A program made the translations under genes and the position numbers. The notes under the pieces are model-generated. The model had not been told where the DNA came from. It saw only the letters and a list, made by a program, of their open reading frames with translations, and did no database searches. A DNA stretch of 64,000 bases from Palsa-360 sp963719875. Lineage in GTDB: Bacteria; Acidobacteriota; Terriglobia; Acidiferrales; UBA7541. Where the stretch lies: contig CAVRDJ010000002.1 of NCBI GenBank assembly GCA_963719875.1, forward strand, positions 2,294,001 to 2,358,000, written 5' to 3'. Positions 7,911-16,201 of this stretch are shown one piece after another (the first letter of the stretch is position 1; every line of letters begins with the position of its first letter).

Positions 7911-10898
7911 ATGGCGGATTCTGACGCGCTGATTGGGCGGACGATTTCACATTATCGCATCCACGCGCAGCTCGGTGGGGGCGGGATGGGCGTGGTGTAC
8001 GAAGCGGAAGACCTCAAGCTGCATCGGCACGTCGCGCTGAAGTTCCTGCCCGCTGAGATGGAAAACGATCCTGCGGCTCGCGAACGATTCCAGCGCGAAG
8101 CCTTCGCCGCCTCGGCGCTCAATCATCCGAACATCTGCACGATTTACGAGATCGACGCAGCGAACGGCCAGCACTTCATCGCCATGGAATTACTGGAAGG
8201 GCAGACGCTCAAGCACCTGATTCGAGGCAAGCCGCTCGATGTCGAAGAGGTCCTGGACTTGGGAGTGCAGGTAGCTGTTGCCCTCGATGCGGCTCATGCG
8301 CAAGGAATCGTGCATCGTGACATCAAGCCTGCCAACATTTTTGTCACCAAGCGAGGGCACACGAAGATTCTGGATTTTGGTTTGGCAAAGTTGACGGCCC
8401 AGCCGAAGTCTGTTCCTCCAGGAATCGGACAAACCATGTCCACTGGAACGACGGAAGTTCCTGAGGAACAACTGACCAGTCCGGGGACCGCAGTAGGAAC
8501 GGTTGCCTACATGTCTCCCGAGCAGGCGCGGGGTAAGGAACTGGACTCGCGGACCGACCTATTCTCTTTCGGAGCTGTGCTGTATGAAATGGCTACGGGA
8601 TTGTTGCCATTCCGAGGAGATACGTCGGCTGTCATTTTCGAGGCAATTCTGAACCGCACTCCATTACCAGCCATTCGTCTCAACCCGGATATTCCTCCGA
8701 AGCTCGAAGAAGTCATCAGCGGGGCGCTGGAAAAGGACCGAAATCTGCGCTATCAGCACGCGGTCGACATGCGTGCCGAACTGCAGCGGCTGAAGCGGGA
8801 CACGGAGTCGAGGCGGACAGCCGCGGTGAGCGCTGTCGAAGAGGAATCAGCGGCGGTACAGACGCCGACCAAGCCGTCGAGCGGCAATCAGACGGCCGTT
8901 TCTTCGGTGGTTCCAATCATCGAGGAGCAACGACCGAGCCACCTCTGGAAGATTCTGGTTCGCGCTGCCGTGGTTGCGGTCGCCGCTCTTGTCGCCGCTG
9001 GTCTCTACTTCCGTTCGCGTCACGCAGCACCGCTAACCGAGAAAGACACCATCGTCCTCGCTGACTTCACGAACACGACGGGCGACCCGGTTTTCGATGA
9101 CACGCTGAAGACGGCACTCACGGTTTCCTTGAGGCAATCGCCTTTTCTAAATGTGCTTTCCGACGACATGACGGCAGCCACCTTGCGGCTGATGGCGCGT
9201 CCGGCCAGCACACTACTCACCTCCGAGGTGGCCCGCGAGGTTTGTCAGCGTGCGGGCAGCAAGGCTTACGTTGCAGGGTCGATTGCCGGGCTGGGCAGTC
9301 AATATTTGCTGGGGTTGAAGGCCGTGAATTGCCAGAACGGAGACCTGCTGGTGGAGGAGCAGGTCACGGCCGGGGCCAAAGAGAAAGTGCTGGACGCGCT
9401 GGGAGAAGCAGCATCCAAGCTGCGCGGCCAATTGGGCGAGTCGCTAGCTACTGTACAGAAGTTCGATGTGCCGCTGGCCGAGGCCACCACCTCTTCGCTG
9501 GAAGCCCTGAAAGCGTATAGCCTCGGGGACAAAATGGCCTTTGAGTTAAGTGCTACCGCCGCTCTGCCCTACCATCAACGTGCTATCCAGCTTGATCCGA
9601 GTTTTGCCGTGGGGTACGTGGCAGTGGGCGACGATTACTACGGTTTGGGTGAGTTAGGCCGCGGAAGCGAATATTTCACCAAGGCATTCCAGTTGCGGGA
9701 GCATGCCAGCGAGCGGGAAAAGCTGAGGATTACCGCTGACTACTATCAGAACGCAACCGGGGAGCTGGATAAAGCGGCACAGACTTATCAGGAAGCAATC
9801 CAGAACTACCCGCGAGAGTACCGATCGTATCTCGATCTCGGCAACGTGTTCACTTCGCAGGGGCAGTTGGAGAAGGCGAGGGAGGCTTTCAGCCAAAGCC
9901 CCCGCCTCGCCCCGGATAATGTCGGCCCATACGACAATCTCGCCAACAGCCTGCTTGCCTTGCAGCGCTTCGATGAAGCCCGGGAGACAGTTCAGCAGGC
10001 GCAGGCGAGAAGACTGGATGATTTCTTACTGCACAATTCTCTCTATGCTCTGGGTTTTCTTGCAACAGATATTCGATCCATGGCGGAACAGCAACAGTGG
10101 TTCACCGGCAAGCCCGAAGAGAACTTTGGACTTTCGCTTGCGTCTGATACTGAAGCCTATGCTGGTCACCTGCACAAGGCGCGGGAAATGACTAAACAGT
10201 CCGTAGATTCCGCGGTCCGCGCTGACAGCAAGGAAACTGGTGCCATATGGCAGGAGATCGCCGCTCAGCGGGAAGCGGCTTTCGGCAACGCCACGGATGC
10301 GGAGCAGGAAGCGGCGCAGGGCTTAAAACTTTATCCCGCGAGTGAGAGTGTCGAGGTGGAAGCAACCCTGGCATTTGCGATGGCAGGCGATGCAGCGCGA
10401 GCCGATTCACTGGCGCAAGACCTGAACAAGCGCTTTCCGCTGGATACCCAGATGCAGTCTCTCTGGCTTCCGGCAATTCAGGCACAATTGGCGCTCAACC
10501 GGAAGAATTCGGCTCTGGCCCTGAATGCCTTGCAAGCTGCCTCGCCGATTGAGTTCGGGCAGATTCAGTCCGTAGCCAATCTCTCCTGCCTCTATCCGAC
10601 ATACATTCGCGGCGAGGCGTATCTGGCAGCGGAACAGGGCAGCGCGGCCGCTGCCGAGTTCCAGAAAATCCTGGATCACAGCAGCATCGTCTGGAACTGC
10701 TGGACGGGGGCGCTGTCGCATTTGGGGTTGGCGCGTGCCTACGCTTTGGAAGCGAGAACTTCTCAGGGCGCAGATGCCGATGCCGCCCGCGTGAGGGCGC
10801 TCGCTGCATATAAGGAATTTCTCGCGCTCTGGAAAGACGCCGATCCTGACATCCCCATCCTGAAGCAAGCCAAATTGGAGTATGCGAAGTTGCAATGA
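7911..10898 (+). CDS. Membrane-bound Ser/Thr protein kinase with C-terminal TPR region
   Basis: Hanks-type kinase of 995 aa. The kinase domain covers about residues 10-290: glycine loop GGGGMGVVYEAED, lysine in VALKFLP, catalytic loop HRDIKPAN, metal-binding ILDFGLAK and YMSPEQ. A charged, Ala/Glu-rich linker follows, then one membrane segment at about residues 347-367 (RAAVVAVAALVAAGLYF). Beyond the membrane is a domain starting DTIVLADFTNTTGDPVFDDTL, then repeated TPR-like helices (YHQRAIQLDPSF, AQTYQEAIQNYP, AREAFSQSPRLAPDN). This layout is common in Acidobacteriota. The kinase would be cytoplasmic and the TPR part periplasmic, probably sensing or binding protein partners. Targets are unknown, and no phosphatase gene lies next to it. 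A leaderless start at 7911 is likely. Confidence 0.92.
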   Translation: MADSDALIGRTISHYRIHAQLGGGGMGVVYEAEDLKLHRHVALKFLPAEMENDPAARERFQREAFAASALNHPNICTIYEIDAANGQHFIAMELLEGQTLKHLIRGKPLDVEEVLDLGVQVAVALDAAHAQGIVHRDIKPANIFVTKRGHTKILDFGLAKLTAQPKSVPPGIGQTMSTGTTEVPEEQLTSPGTAVGTVAYMSPEQARGKELDSRTDLFSFGAVLYEMATGLLPFRGDTSAVIFEAILNRTPLPAIRLNPDIPPKLEEVISGALEKDRNLRYQHAVDMRAELQRLKRDTESRRTAAVSAVEEESAAVQTPTKPSSGNQTAVSSVVPIIEEQRPSHLWKILVRAAVVAVAALVAAGLYFRSRHAAPLTEKDTIVLADFTNTTGDPVFDDTLKTALTVSLRQSPFLNVLSDDMTAATLRLMARPASTLLTSEVAREVCQRAGSKAYVAGSIAGLGSQYLLGLKAVNCQNGDLLVEEQVTAGAKEKVLDALGEAASKLRGQLGESLATVQKFDVPLAEATTSSLEALKAYSLGDKMAFELSATAALPYHQRAIQLDPSFAVGYVAVGDDYYGLGELGRGSEYFTKAFQLREHASEREKLRITADYYQNATGELDKAAQTYQEAIQNYPREYRSYLDLGNVFTSQGQLEKAREAFSQSPRLAPDNVGPYDNLANSLLALQRFDEARETVQQAQARRLDDFLLHNSLYALGFLATDIRSMAEQQQWFTGKPEENFGLSLASDTEAYAGHLHKAREMTKQSVDSAVRADSKETGAIWQEIAAQREAAFGNATDAEQEAAQGLKLYPASESVEVEATLAFAMAGDAARADSLAQDLNKRFPLDTQMQSLWLPAIQAQLALNRKNSALALNALQAASPIEFGQIQSVANLSCLYPTYIRGEAYLAAEQGSAAAAEFQKILDHSSIVWNCWTGALSHLGLARAYALEARTSQGADADAARVRALAAYKEFLALWKDADPDIPILKQAKLEYAKLQ

Positions 10899-11030
10899 TC
10901 CCCTGCGCTCGGACCCGCGCTTCGCCGATCTACTCCGCCGAATGAACCTCCAGCCATAGCTTGCCTAGGAATTCCGCTTTTCTAACGGCAAAACATTCCT
11001 GCACTATGAGCGATTGGTTCTAATTCGGCA

Positions 11031-11065
11031 CTTGTAATTTCACCGGTAAATCTTCACCTGCAATC
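11031..11065 (+). repeat. TTCACCTGTAA motif cluster, diverged copy
   Basis: CTTGTAATTTCACCGGTAAATC then TTCACCTGCAATC: about three degenerate ~14-nt units. It lies some 85 bp before the short long-repeat copy, so order and spacing differ from the 5.4 and 7.7 kb copies. Confidence 0.5.
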
Positions 11066-11149
11066 GGAATAATCCGCTGCCGCCGCGCTTCCACCCACTT
11101 AGACGGTTTCCGACGCTTTCTAAGTTGTTGGAAGTACATGATCGCGGCC

Positions 11150-11220
11150 CTTTGACACGGTTGTGGTCTGCGGTTCCCTTCATGAGGCTCAGGGCAAGCG
11201 AGTCCGCACGGGCCTACCAT
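11150..11220 (+). repeat. Long dispersed repeat, partial copy
   Basis: Matches the left ~70 bp of the 7.7 kb copy (TTTGACACGGT then GGTCTGCGGTTCCCTTC to GGGCCTACCAT) but lacks the right half with ATACTTCAGAGAG. The element therefore looks modular. Confidence 0.7.
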
Positions 11221-11472
11221 TACTGGGACTTCGTGAGGCGTCCGCCCAGTACAAATTCTCGGGTTGCCCAGCCTGTACAGGAATTGTGTCGATTCCGTTA
11301 ATCATCACCCCAGCAAAAGCAAATCCCGGGCGCTTGACCCATTCAGCACGCCCCATCAACATAATAGATAATAGAAAAATAATAGAAGACGTATAGCCGG
11401 GTGGCTGAACATCGTGGGGTTGCCGTGGTAGAAAATTTAGGTAGGTCGGTCCTCAAAGCCAATCGTGGACGC

Positions 11473-12573
11473 ATGTCCACAACGCCTGGGATGCGCCAGA
11501 GTTCGTCATTCCCTTTGCAATGTGGAATTTCACTGCTTGGCGCATTGTTGACTTTCCTTGGCGTTCCGGTTCTCCACGCCCAGGAACGGCCCGATATTCC
11601 CAAGCCCGTGCCGGTCATAATCGGGGGAGCAGGGTTCATCACCACGTTTGATGGAGGCGAACCCCATCTGGGGCCTCTGATCGCGCCGGTACTTCTCGTT
11701 CCCATAGAAAAGCGGTGGCTGATTGAATCGCGCGCTACCTTCGAAGCTGACATGACCCAACGGCCGGGGAGCAGCTCGTTTCATGGCCAGGTCCTAAAGA
11801 GCGTTGACTATCTCCAATTGGATTTCATCGCCAACCCTTACGTGACCGTAACAGTGGGAAGGTTTCTGACCCCCTTTGGAATATTCAACGAGCGGCTCTA
11901 CCCCATCTGGATCCGAACCCTTCAGACCGATCCATTGACCCTGCCTATTGGCACCGGGCCTTCCCAGGCCAGCACCGGAGCCATGCTGCGCGGCGGTTTC
12001 CAGGCGACCTCCCGACTCAACATCAACTACGCCGTCTATTTCTCCGCATTGAGCACTGTTACGTTGAGCAACGTGACTCCGCTCACCTCAGACCGCATTG
12101 CGGGCGGAAGGCTGGGGATCTTCATTCCAAACGAGCGGCTCGAAATCGGCGCTTCCTTTGAGCACCTGCTGCAGGACGAGCGCTCGAACTCCTTCGGCTT
12201 TCACGGCGGCTGGCAGCCGGCGGCGTTGCCATTGGAACTCCGTGGGGAATATCAACGCTCGGCCCAGGGGAGCGGTTACTGGATCGAACCCGCATACCGT
12301 CTGAACCAGGTTCCGTTCTGGCAGTACGCCATGCGCCGAACGCAGGTGGTCGCGCGTTTGCAACAGTACTGGGCAGGGCAGCTCCCAAGCGATTCGCTGC
12401 CTTCTGTGAATACCCGGCAATTTGAATTTGGCGTGAATTACTACTTTCGGGACGGCCTGCGAGCGGTGAGCAGCTATGGCAGGCAGTTCAGCGAGATGGG
12501 AAATAAGAACATTTGGACGATTGGACTGACCTATCGCTTCGCATTTCCACTCGGTCATGGAGACGAAAATTGA
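11473..12573 (+). CDS. Outer-membrane beta-barrel (porin-like) protein
   Basis: Predicted outer-membrane porin-like barrel, 366 aa from ATG 11473. The N-terminus is a signal peptide (QCGISLLGALLTFLGVPVLHAQ). The mature part has alternating strands typical of phosphate-selective or alginate-type porins (YLQLDFIANPYVTVTVGRF, FEFGVNYYFRDGL) and ends with strands rich in aromatic residues (WTIGLTYRFAF). GTG 11401 and ATG 11491 are other possible starts; none has a good ribosome site. Its TGA overlaps the TTG start of the cytochrome gene (TTGA), so the two are translationally coupled. With the cytochrome and CuA protein downstream it may provide the outer-membrane part of a redox system, but a plain porin role is just as possible. 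Confidence 0.7.
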   Translation: MSTTPGMRQSSSFPLQCGISLLGALLTFLGVPVLHAQERPDIPKPVPVIIGGAGFITTFDGGEPHLGPLIAPVLLVPIEKRWLIESRATFEADMTQRPGSSSFHGQVLKSVDYLQLDFIANPYVTVTVGRFLTPFGIFNERLYPIWIRTLQTDPLTLPIGTGPSQASTGAMLRGGFQATSRLNINYAVYFSALSTVTLSNVTPLTSDRIAGGRLGIFIPNERLEIGASFEHLLQDERSNSFGFHGGWQPAALPLELRGEYQRSAQGSGYWIEPAYRLNQVPFWQYAMRRTQVVARLQQYWAGQLPSDSLPSVNTRQFEFGVNYYFRDGLRAVSSYGRQFSEMGNKNIWTIGLTYRFAFPLGHGDEN

Positions 12574-12914
12574 GATTCAGACGGAATATTCTCGCCTGCC
12601 TTTCGGTCATGATACTTGGGGGAGTTTTTTGTGCCGCGGGACAGGAACAAGCGAAGGTGGCAGACTCGAGCGATTCCTCTGCCGGCACGGACACCGCTGC
12701 CCGCTCGACACCCGCCTCCACGCCGCCCGTGCATGGCGGAGCCTCCGCGCGATTCGAAGGAGAGAAACGATACCGCGCCAACTGCGGCCGGTGCCACATG
12801 GCGCCGCATAAGTTTCCACCCCGCATGATGGCCACGATCGTGCGCCACATGAGGGTTCGCGCCACAATCACAGACGAAGACATGCAGTATATCTTGCGGT
12901 ATATGACTGAGTAG
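12570..12914 (+). CDS. Small periplasmic mono-haem c-type cytochrome
   Basis: A 114-aa exported cytochrome c. I choose TTG at 12570 because GGAGA lies eight bases upstream, it overlaps the stop of the porin gene by three bases, and it gives a clean signal peptide (MRFRRNILACLSVMILGGVF). A Ser/Thr/Ala-rich linker (about residues 31-60) leads to a short haem domain with CGRCH at residues 72-76 and a helical tail (MMATIVRHMRVRATITDEDM, QYILRYM). The haem domain is only about 50 residues, close to the minimum for this fold. Methionines in the MMATIVRHM stretch are candidate sixth ligands. It probably passes electrons to or from the CuA protein encoded directly downstream. Confidence 0.8.
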   Translation: MRFRRNILACLSVMILGGVFCAAGQEQAKVADSSDSSAGTDTAARSTPASTPPVHGGASARFEGEKRYRANCGRCHMAPHKFPPRMMATIVRHMRVRATITDEDMQYILRYMTE

Positions 12915-12916
12915 CT

Positions 12917-13402
12917 ATGAGACGAGAATCCAGTGGAGACCGGCCCGTGCCTGTCCTGCTTCCAGGGCGCGCGCTGGCGGCATTGCTGTTATTGCTGCTC
13001 CTCCTGCCCGCAAAGGCCCAGCAAGCTCCTCGCTTGATTGAAGTGCTTGCGGACCACGACAGCCGTTACAAAATTCAGGGCCAGAGCAAGCCCAGTATCA
13101 CGGTCACGGCAAACGAAAAAATCCTTCTTCGCATTACAGCGATTCGCGCCAAACAGAGCAATCGGGACGGCTCGATACACGGATTTTCTCTGCTCCGTCC
13201 CAAGGACCACCAACCCGTTGCTGGGTGGGAATTGCTGCTCAAGCCGGGTGTCCAGGAATTCGCGCTCACGGCCCCAGCGGAACCGGGCGAGTATCAAGTC
13301 GTTTGCACGGTCATCTGCAGCGAAGGACATGAACAGATGAACATGAAATTTGTCGTGGAACCAGAGCTACAGAGGTCATTGGATCCTGAAATCAAAAAAT
13401 GA
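12917..13402 (+). CDS. Soluble periplasmic CuA-type cupredoxin
   Basis: A 161-aa exported cupredoxin, starting two bases after the cytochrome stop. A Leu-rich signal peptide runs to PAKAQ. The fold resembles the periplasmic part of cytochrome oxidase subunit II or nitrous oxide reductase. His88 (SIHGFSLL) with Cys130, Cys134, His138 and Met141 (CTVICSEGHEQM) gives the exact H + Cx3Cx3HxxM ligand set of a binuclear CuA centre. There is no second membrane helix and no oxidase subunit I nearby, so it is a stand-alone CuA protein. It probably exchanges electrons with the neighbouring mono-haem cytochrome. The ligand set is seen directly; the partner is inferred. Confidence 0.8.
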   Translation: MRRESSGDRPVPVLLPGRALAALLLLLLLLPAKAQQAPRLIEVLADHDSRYKIQGQSKPSITVTANEKILLRITAIRAKQSNRDGSIHGFSLLRPKDHQPVAGWELLLKPGVQEFALTAPAEPGEYQVVCTVICSEGHEQMNMKFVVEPELQRSLDPEIKK

Positions 13403-13411
13403 GGTGCAAAG

Positions 13412-13795
13412 ATGCACTTTTGGAAACGACCGGCATTGTGCTTGATCGCTTTGAGTTTGCTTTGTCTCACCAGTCCGTCGGTCTTTGGCGGAGACGAAAA
13501 GGTTTTCACGGGCGAAATTGGAGACACCCAGTGTGCGATGAATGTCCATTCCCTGGACAAATCACACAAGGAGATGCTCAAGGTGAAATCGGTCGGAAAG
13601 ACTGCCGCGGACTGCACCTTATATTGCATCAAGAATCGCGGCGGCCGATTTGTGCTTCAAAATAAAAACACAGTTTACCGGCTGGATAAACCGGAACTCG
13701 CCGAACACTATGCCGGGGAAAAAGTGCGAGTCACCGGTACCCTCGACCCCCAAACCGAGACGATCCAGGTTCGAAGCATCGACCCGCTTCGTTAG
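13412..13795 (+). CDS. Small secreted protein, DUF5818-like
   Basis: A 127-aa exported protein with signal peptide (CLIALSLLCLTSPSVFG). It has a conserved pattern I associate with DUF5818-type acidobacterial proteins: GEIGDTQCAMNVHS, KSHKEMLK, CTLYCIKNRGGRFVLQ, YRLDKPE, AGEKVRVTGTLD and TIQVRSID. The last part suggests a small OB-like beta-barrel. Three cysteines (DTQC and CTLYC) could bind metal or form a disulfide. It is the fourth and last gene of the barrel-cytochrome-CuA operon, with a nine-base gap and an AGGTGCAAAG-type upstream sequence. Function unknown; assembly or protection of the metal centres is only a possibility. The family label is from memory of the pattern. Confidence 0.6.
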   Translation: MHFWKRPALCLIALSLLCLTSPSVFGGDEKVFTGEIGDTQCAMNVHSLDKSHKEMLKVKSVGKTAADCTLYCIKNRGGRFVLQNKNTVYRLDKPELAEHYAGEKVRVTGTLDPQTETIQVRSIDPLR

Positions 13796-14055
13796 CCCAG
13801 GGCAACGCCGTGGGTTTCGGAATCAACCGATTACGGTGCGCCGTGTACGCAACAGATCTTGATCGCGCGGAGTCGCGCTGCTTCGAATGCCACACATACC
13901 ACGTCTGGTCGAGACGCCAGGAAGTAACGCCAAAATTTACTCTTCCGGCGCTCCGCTGAGTTTTTTCGTCTCGCCGTGTTTTGTGCCACTTTTCGTGAGC
14001 GGATAGGTGTTGGGAAAAACGGCTACAACGAGTTCCGATCCGTTGGCTGGGAACT

Positions 14056-14544
14056 TTATCCAGCGTACGGGATCAGTACAGCCGCAGTGACAACACACAA
14101 CCACAACAACAATTCTGTGAAGCCGGCAAGTTTAGCCACGGAAGAAGTTTCCGATGCTTTCTCCCACACTGGCGCTTTTCGCTGAATCACAATGTGAAGC
14201 ACCAAGCCTAAAGGGATTAAAATGCCGAGCTTAGTCAGAAAAGCAATGTTAGTGAGATACGTTTCAGCTGCGATAGAGAACAGCAGAAATCCTCCCGTGA
14301 CGGCTATTCCGAATCCGACCCAGTTCCAGATAAATAATGCCTCAGAGAGTTGCAACGGCGGAGTTGATTCTTTTCCAACTCCAAGAAGACTGAGATCGAC
14401 AGCGACATTGGTCCCAACCCACAGCGACAAGCCAGAGAAATGGGTCGCCTGAACGAATGGATATGCCCACTCCGACCCGGCAATCGCCAAGGCAAATGGT
14501 CTGTTTTGCAGCCAATGACCGAAATTCACCAATGAGCCGTCCAT
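14056..14544 (-). CDS. DUF6644-family membrane protein
   Basis: A 162-aa integral membrane protein with four predicted helices. N-terminal pattern WLQNRPFALAIAGSEWAYPFVQATHF, then SLWVGTNVAVDLSLLG, matches the DUF6644 family. Start ATG 14544 has GGAGG eight bases upstream. A conserved His in the first helix (ATHFSGL) could bind haem or a quinone, but this is unproven. It is the last gene of a minus-strand run that begins at 19233 and includes three other DUF6644-domain genes and cassette 2. Confidence 0.75.
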   Translation of the reverse strand: MDGSLVNFGHWLQNRPFALAIAGSEWAYPFVQATHFSGLSLWVGTNVAVDLSLLGVGKESTPPLQLSEALFIWNWVGFGIAVTGGFLLFSIAAETYLTNIAFLTKLGILIPLGLVLHIVIQRKAPVWEKASETSSVAKLAGFTELLLWLCVVTAAVLIPYAG

Positions 14545-14648
14545 TCGTTAAGCCTCCAAATGCTGCCGCTCGGATTTGCTCTTATCAGGCTGTGACGGAT
14601 CCAGATAACTTGCACACAGTTCCACCGCAATAAGAATTCATGCACCAT

Positions 14649-15134
14649 TTATCCGATGCCAGTAAGAGCAGGCACTTCTACGCCAGCAATGATTGCTCCA
14701 ATCCATAAACCAATTGAAACGACGGCGAATAATTTCGCCCCTGCTGGCATGGCCGGCAATTGATCCCACGTGCGCACTTTTTGCTGAACAATGATATTCA
14801 CTACGACTGCCAGCAGAATTACGATTATCTTGTCGTAGAAGATGCTGTTGTCGTAATAAGACGTTGCGGAACCCGCGAACATAAGGAATCCCGACAGGAA
14901 ATTCAATGCGAACGAAATCCATATCCAGGAAAACAACCGGTCCGCGAGCTGCGTCGCGTCTTGCCGGCGCGCCACAAGACCAAGAACGCGCAAATCGACG
15001 ATCACCATCGCTCCGACCAATACAAACATGCTGAAGTAATGGACGATCTCCAGCGCCGCGGCTGTCCAAGACGTCCCGTTGATTGCAGCGATAAAGGAAT
15101 TATCTTGCAGCCAACGGCAAAGGTGAAGAAGCAT
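14649..15134 (-). CDS. DUF6644-family membrane protein, second copy
   Basis: A 161-aa paralog of the preceding protein, with four membrane helices. WLQDNSFIAAINGTSWTAAALEIVHYF, VLVGAMVIVDLRVLG and FSWIWISFALNFLSGFLMF line up with the other copies, and the His in EIVHYF is kept. No clear ribosome site precedes ATG 15134. It lies 104 bp upstream of the 14056 gene and 64 bp downstream of the secreted hypothetical gene. Confidence 0.75.
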   Translation of the reverse strand: MLLHLCRWLQDNSFIAAINGTSWTAAALEIVHYFSMFVLVGAMVIVDLRVLGLVARRQDATQLADRLFSWIWISFALNFLSGFLMFAGSATSYYDNSIFYDKIIVILLAVVVNIIVQQKVRTWDQLPAMPAGAKLFAVVSIGLWIGAIIAGVEVPALTGIG

Positions 15135-15198
15135 TTTTCAACAATCTCCGGGCGGGAAAGTCCACGCCACTCTGGCGTATCGACTTTGAGCGGCTGCG

Positions 15199-16146
15199 TT
15201 AGTGCGCGGCCGTTTTCTTTACGTTCTCGGGAACGGGAAAGACTAGATAGGGATTGTTGGCGTCCACCATCTTCACCTGGATGTCTAGAACTGGATGGCC
15301 ACCTTGTTTCCGAACGATATGGCCGGGAGATTTAACGTCGGTCGCGATCTCTCCATGATCCGCATAATCGGAATATTCCGTTTCCGTAAGCATTTCGGTG
15401 AGCGCCGGATTATCGGTGCGGGTCTCGACCTTGGCGACTTCATTCTGGGCATCCAGCGTTGCCTTTACCATCAGGTCAGCAAGTTGCCCGCTGAGAGGAA
15501 ACGAAATGACCGTGGCGCCTTTCTCGGTGGAAATCTTGGTCTTGTCGCCAGCCGCCAGGGCGGCCTTTATGACACCGTAGGGAAGAATCCAGAGTTGGAG
15601 AAGACGATTGTTGACTGCGGCCATGGCCGGAGTCGCGGTGCCCTTTCCCGGGACCAAACCGGCACCGATCTCGGACTCATCCCAGGCGTATTTATCGCGC
15701 ACCACTTCAATGGTGTGCTGTGGCGCGGCGCTGCCCTGAGCGGGCGGCCCAGAACTGGTGCGAGTCATTTCCACGCGCATGGCGGGCGGATTGTAACAGA
15801 GGGCGGCGTGATATTCGGTTTTATACGCGGTCCACGGTTCGCCAGTTTTGTTCGATTGGCCTGGGCCGTACGTAGTGCCGCTGCCCCAAACCTCCATCGT
15901 GTTAATCACGTCGACTTCGGGGAGGTGTTGGCCCCCTACTCCCGACCATCGAGCAAGGCCCACCGCTTCGGCCGCGGCCTTCAGAGTCTTCTCCACTGCG
16001 GAGGGATTCGATTTCGTTGCGTCGTCCGCGGGTCCGGCAGCCGTGGGCTTCGCGCTTTGGCCACCGGCAGCCTGGAAAGCAAGCGCCAGAAGAGCCGCGA
16101 TCACCGTCGCCCTTTTTGCCAACACTTTTATCATTATTGCTCGCAT
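15199..16146 (-). CDS. Secreted hypothetical protein
   Basis: Function not recognised; 315 aa. The signal peptide ends near QAAGGQ. ATG 16146 has AGGAGG ten bases upstream. The mature protein is a single beta-rich domain with INTMEVWGSGTTYGPGQSN, PAMRVEMTRTSSGPP, ISFPLSGQLADLMVKATLD, VAKVETRTDNP and HIVRKQGGHPVLDIQVKMVD. The general feel is of a LolA-like or outer-membrane-lipoprotein-sorting fold, similar to domains I recall in front of some secreted metallo-beta-lactamase-like proteins, but no hydrolase domain follows here. It sits between cassette 2 and the DUF6644 pair in the same operon (55- and 64-bp gaps), so it probably belongs to that system. Confidence 0.6.
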   Translation of the reverse strand: MRAIMIKVLAKRATVIAALLALAFQAAGGQSAKPTAAGPADDATKSNPSAVEKTLKAAAEAVGLARWSGVGGQHLPEVDVINTMEVWGSGTTYGPGQSNKTGEPWTAYKTEYHAALCYNPPAMRVEMTRTSSGPPAQGSAAPQHTIEVVRDKYAWDESEIGAGLVPGKGTATPAMAAVNNRLLQLWILPYGVIKAALAAGDKTKISTEKGATVISFPLSGQLADLMVKATLDAQNEVAKVETRTDNPALTEMLTETEYSDYADHGEIATDVKSPGHIVRKQGGHPVLDIQVKMVDANNPYLVFPVPENVKKTAAH

Positions 16147-16201
16147 AGGCGCGCCGCCTCCTGATGCAGACTCCCGGGGACTGTAGGTGACAAATTATTT
16201 T

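Larger units (their letters stand above)
10899..11472. other. Intergenic region with diverged repeat copies
   Basis: About 570 bp between the kinase and the outer-membrane barrel operon. It holds a diverged TTCACCTGTAA cluster (11031-11065) and a short copy of the long repeat (11150-11220). An AT-rich run (ATAATAGATAATAG near 11360) could help form a promoter for the operon, but I see no well-spaced -35/-10 pair. Confidence 0.5.
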
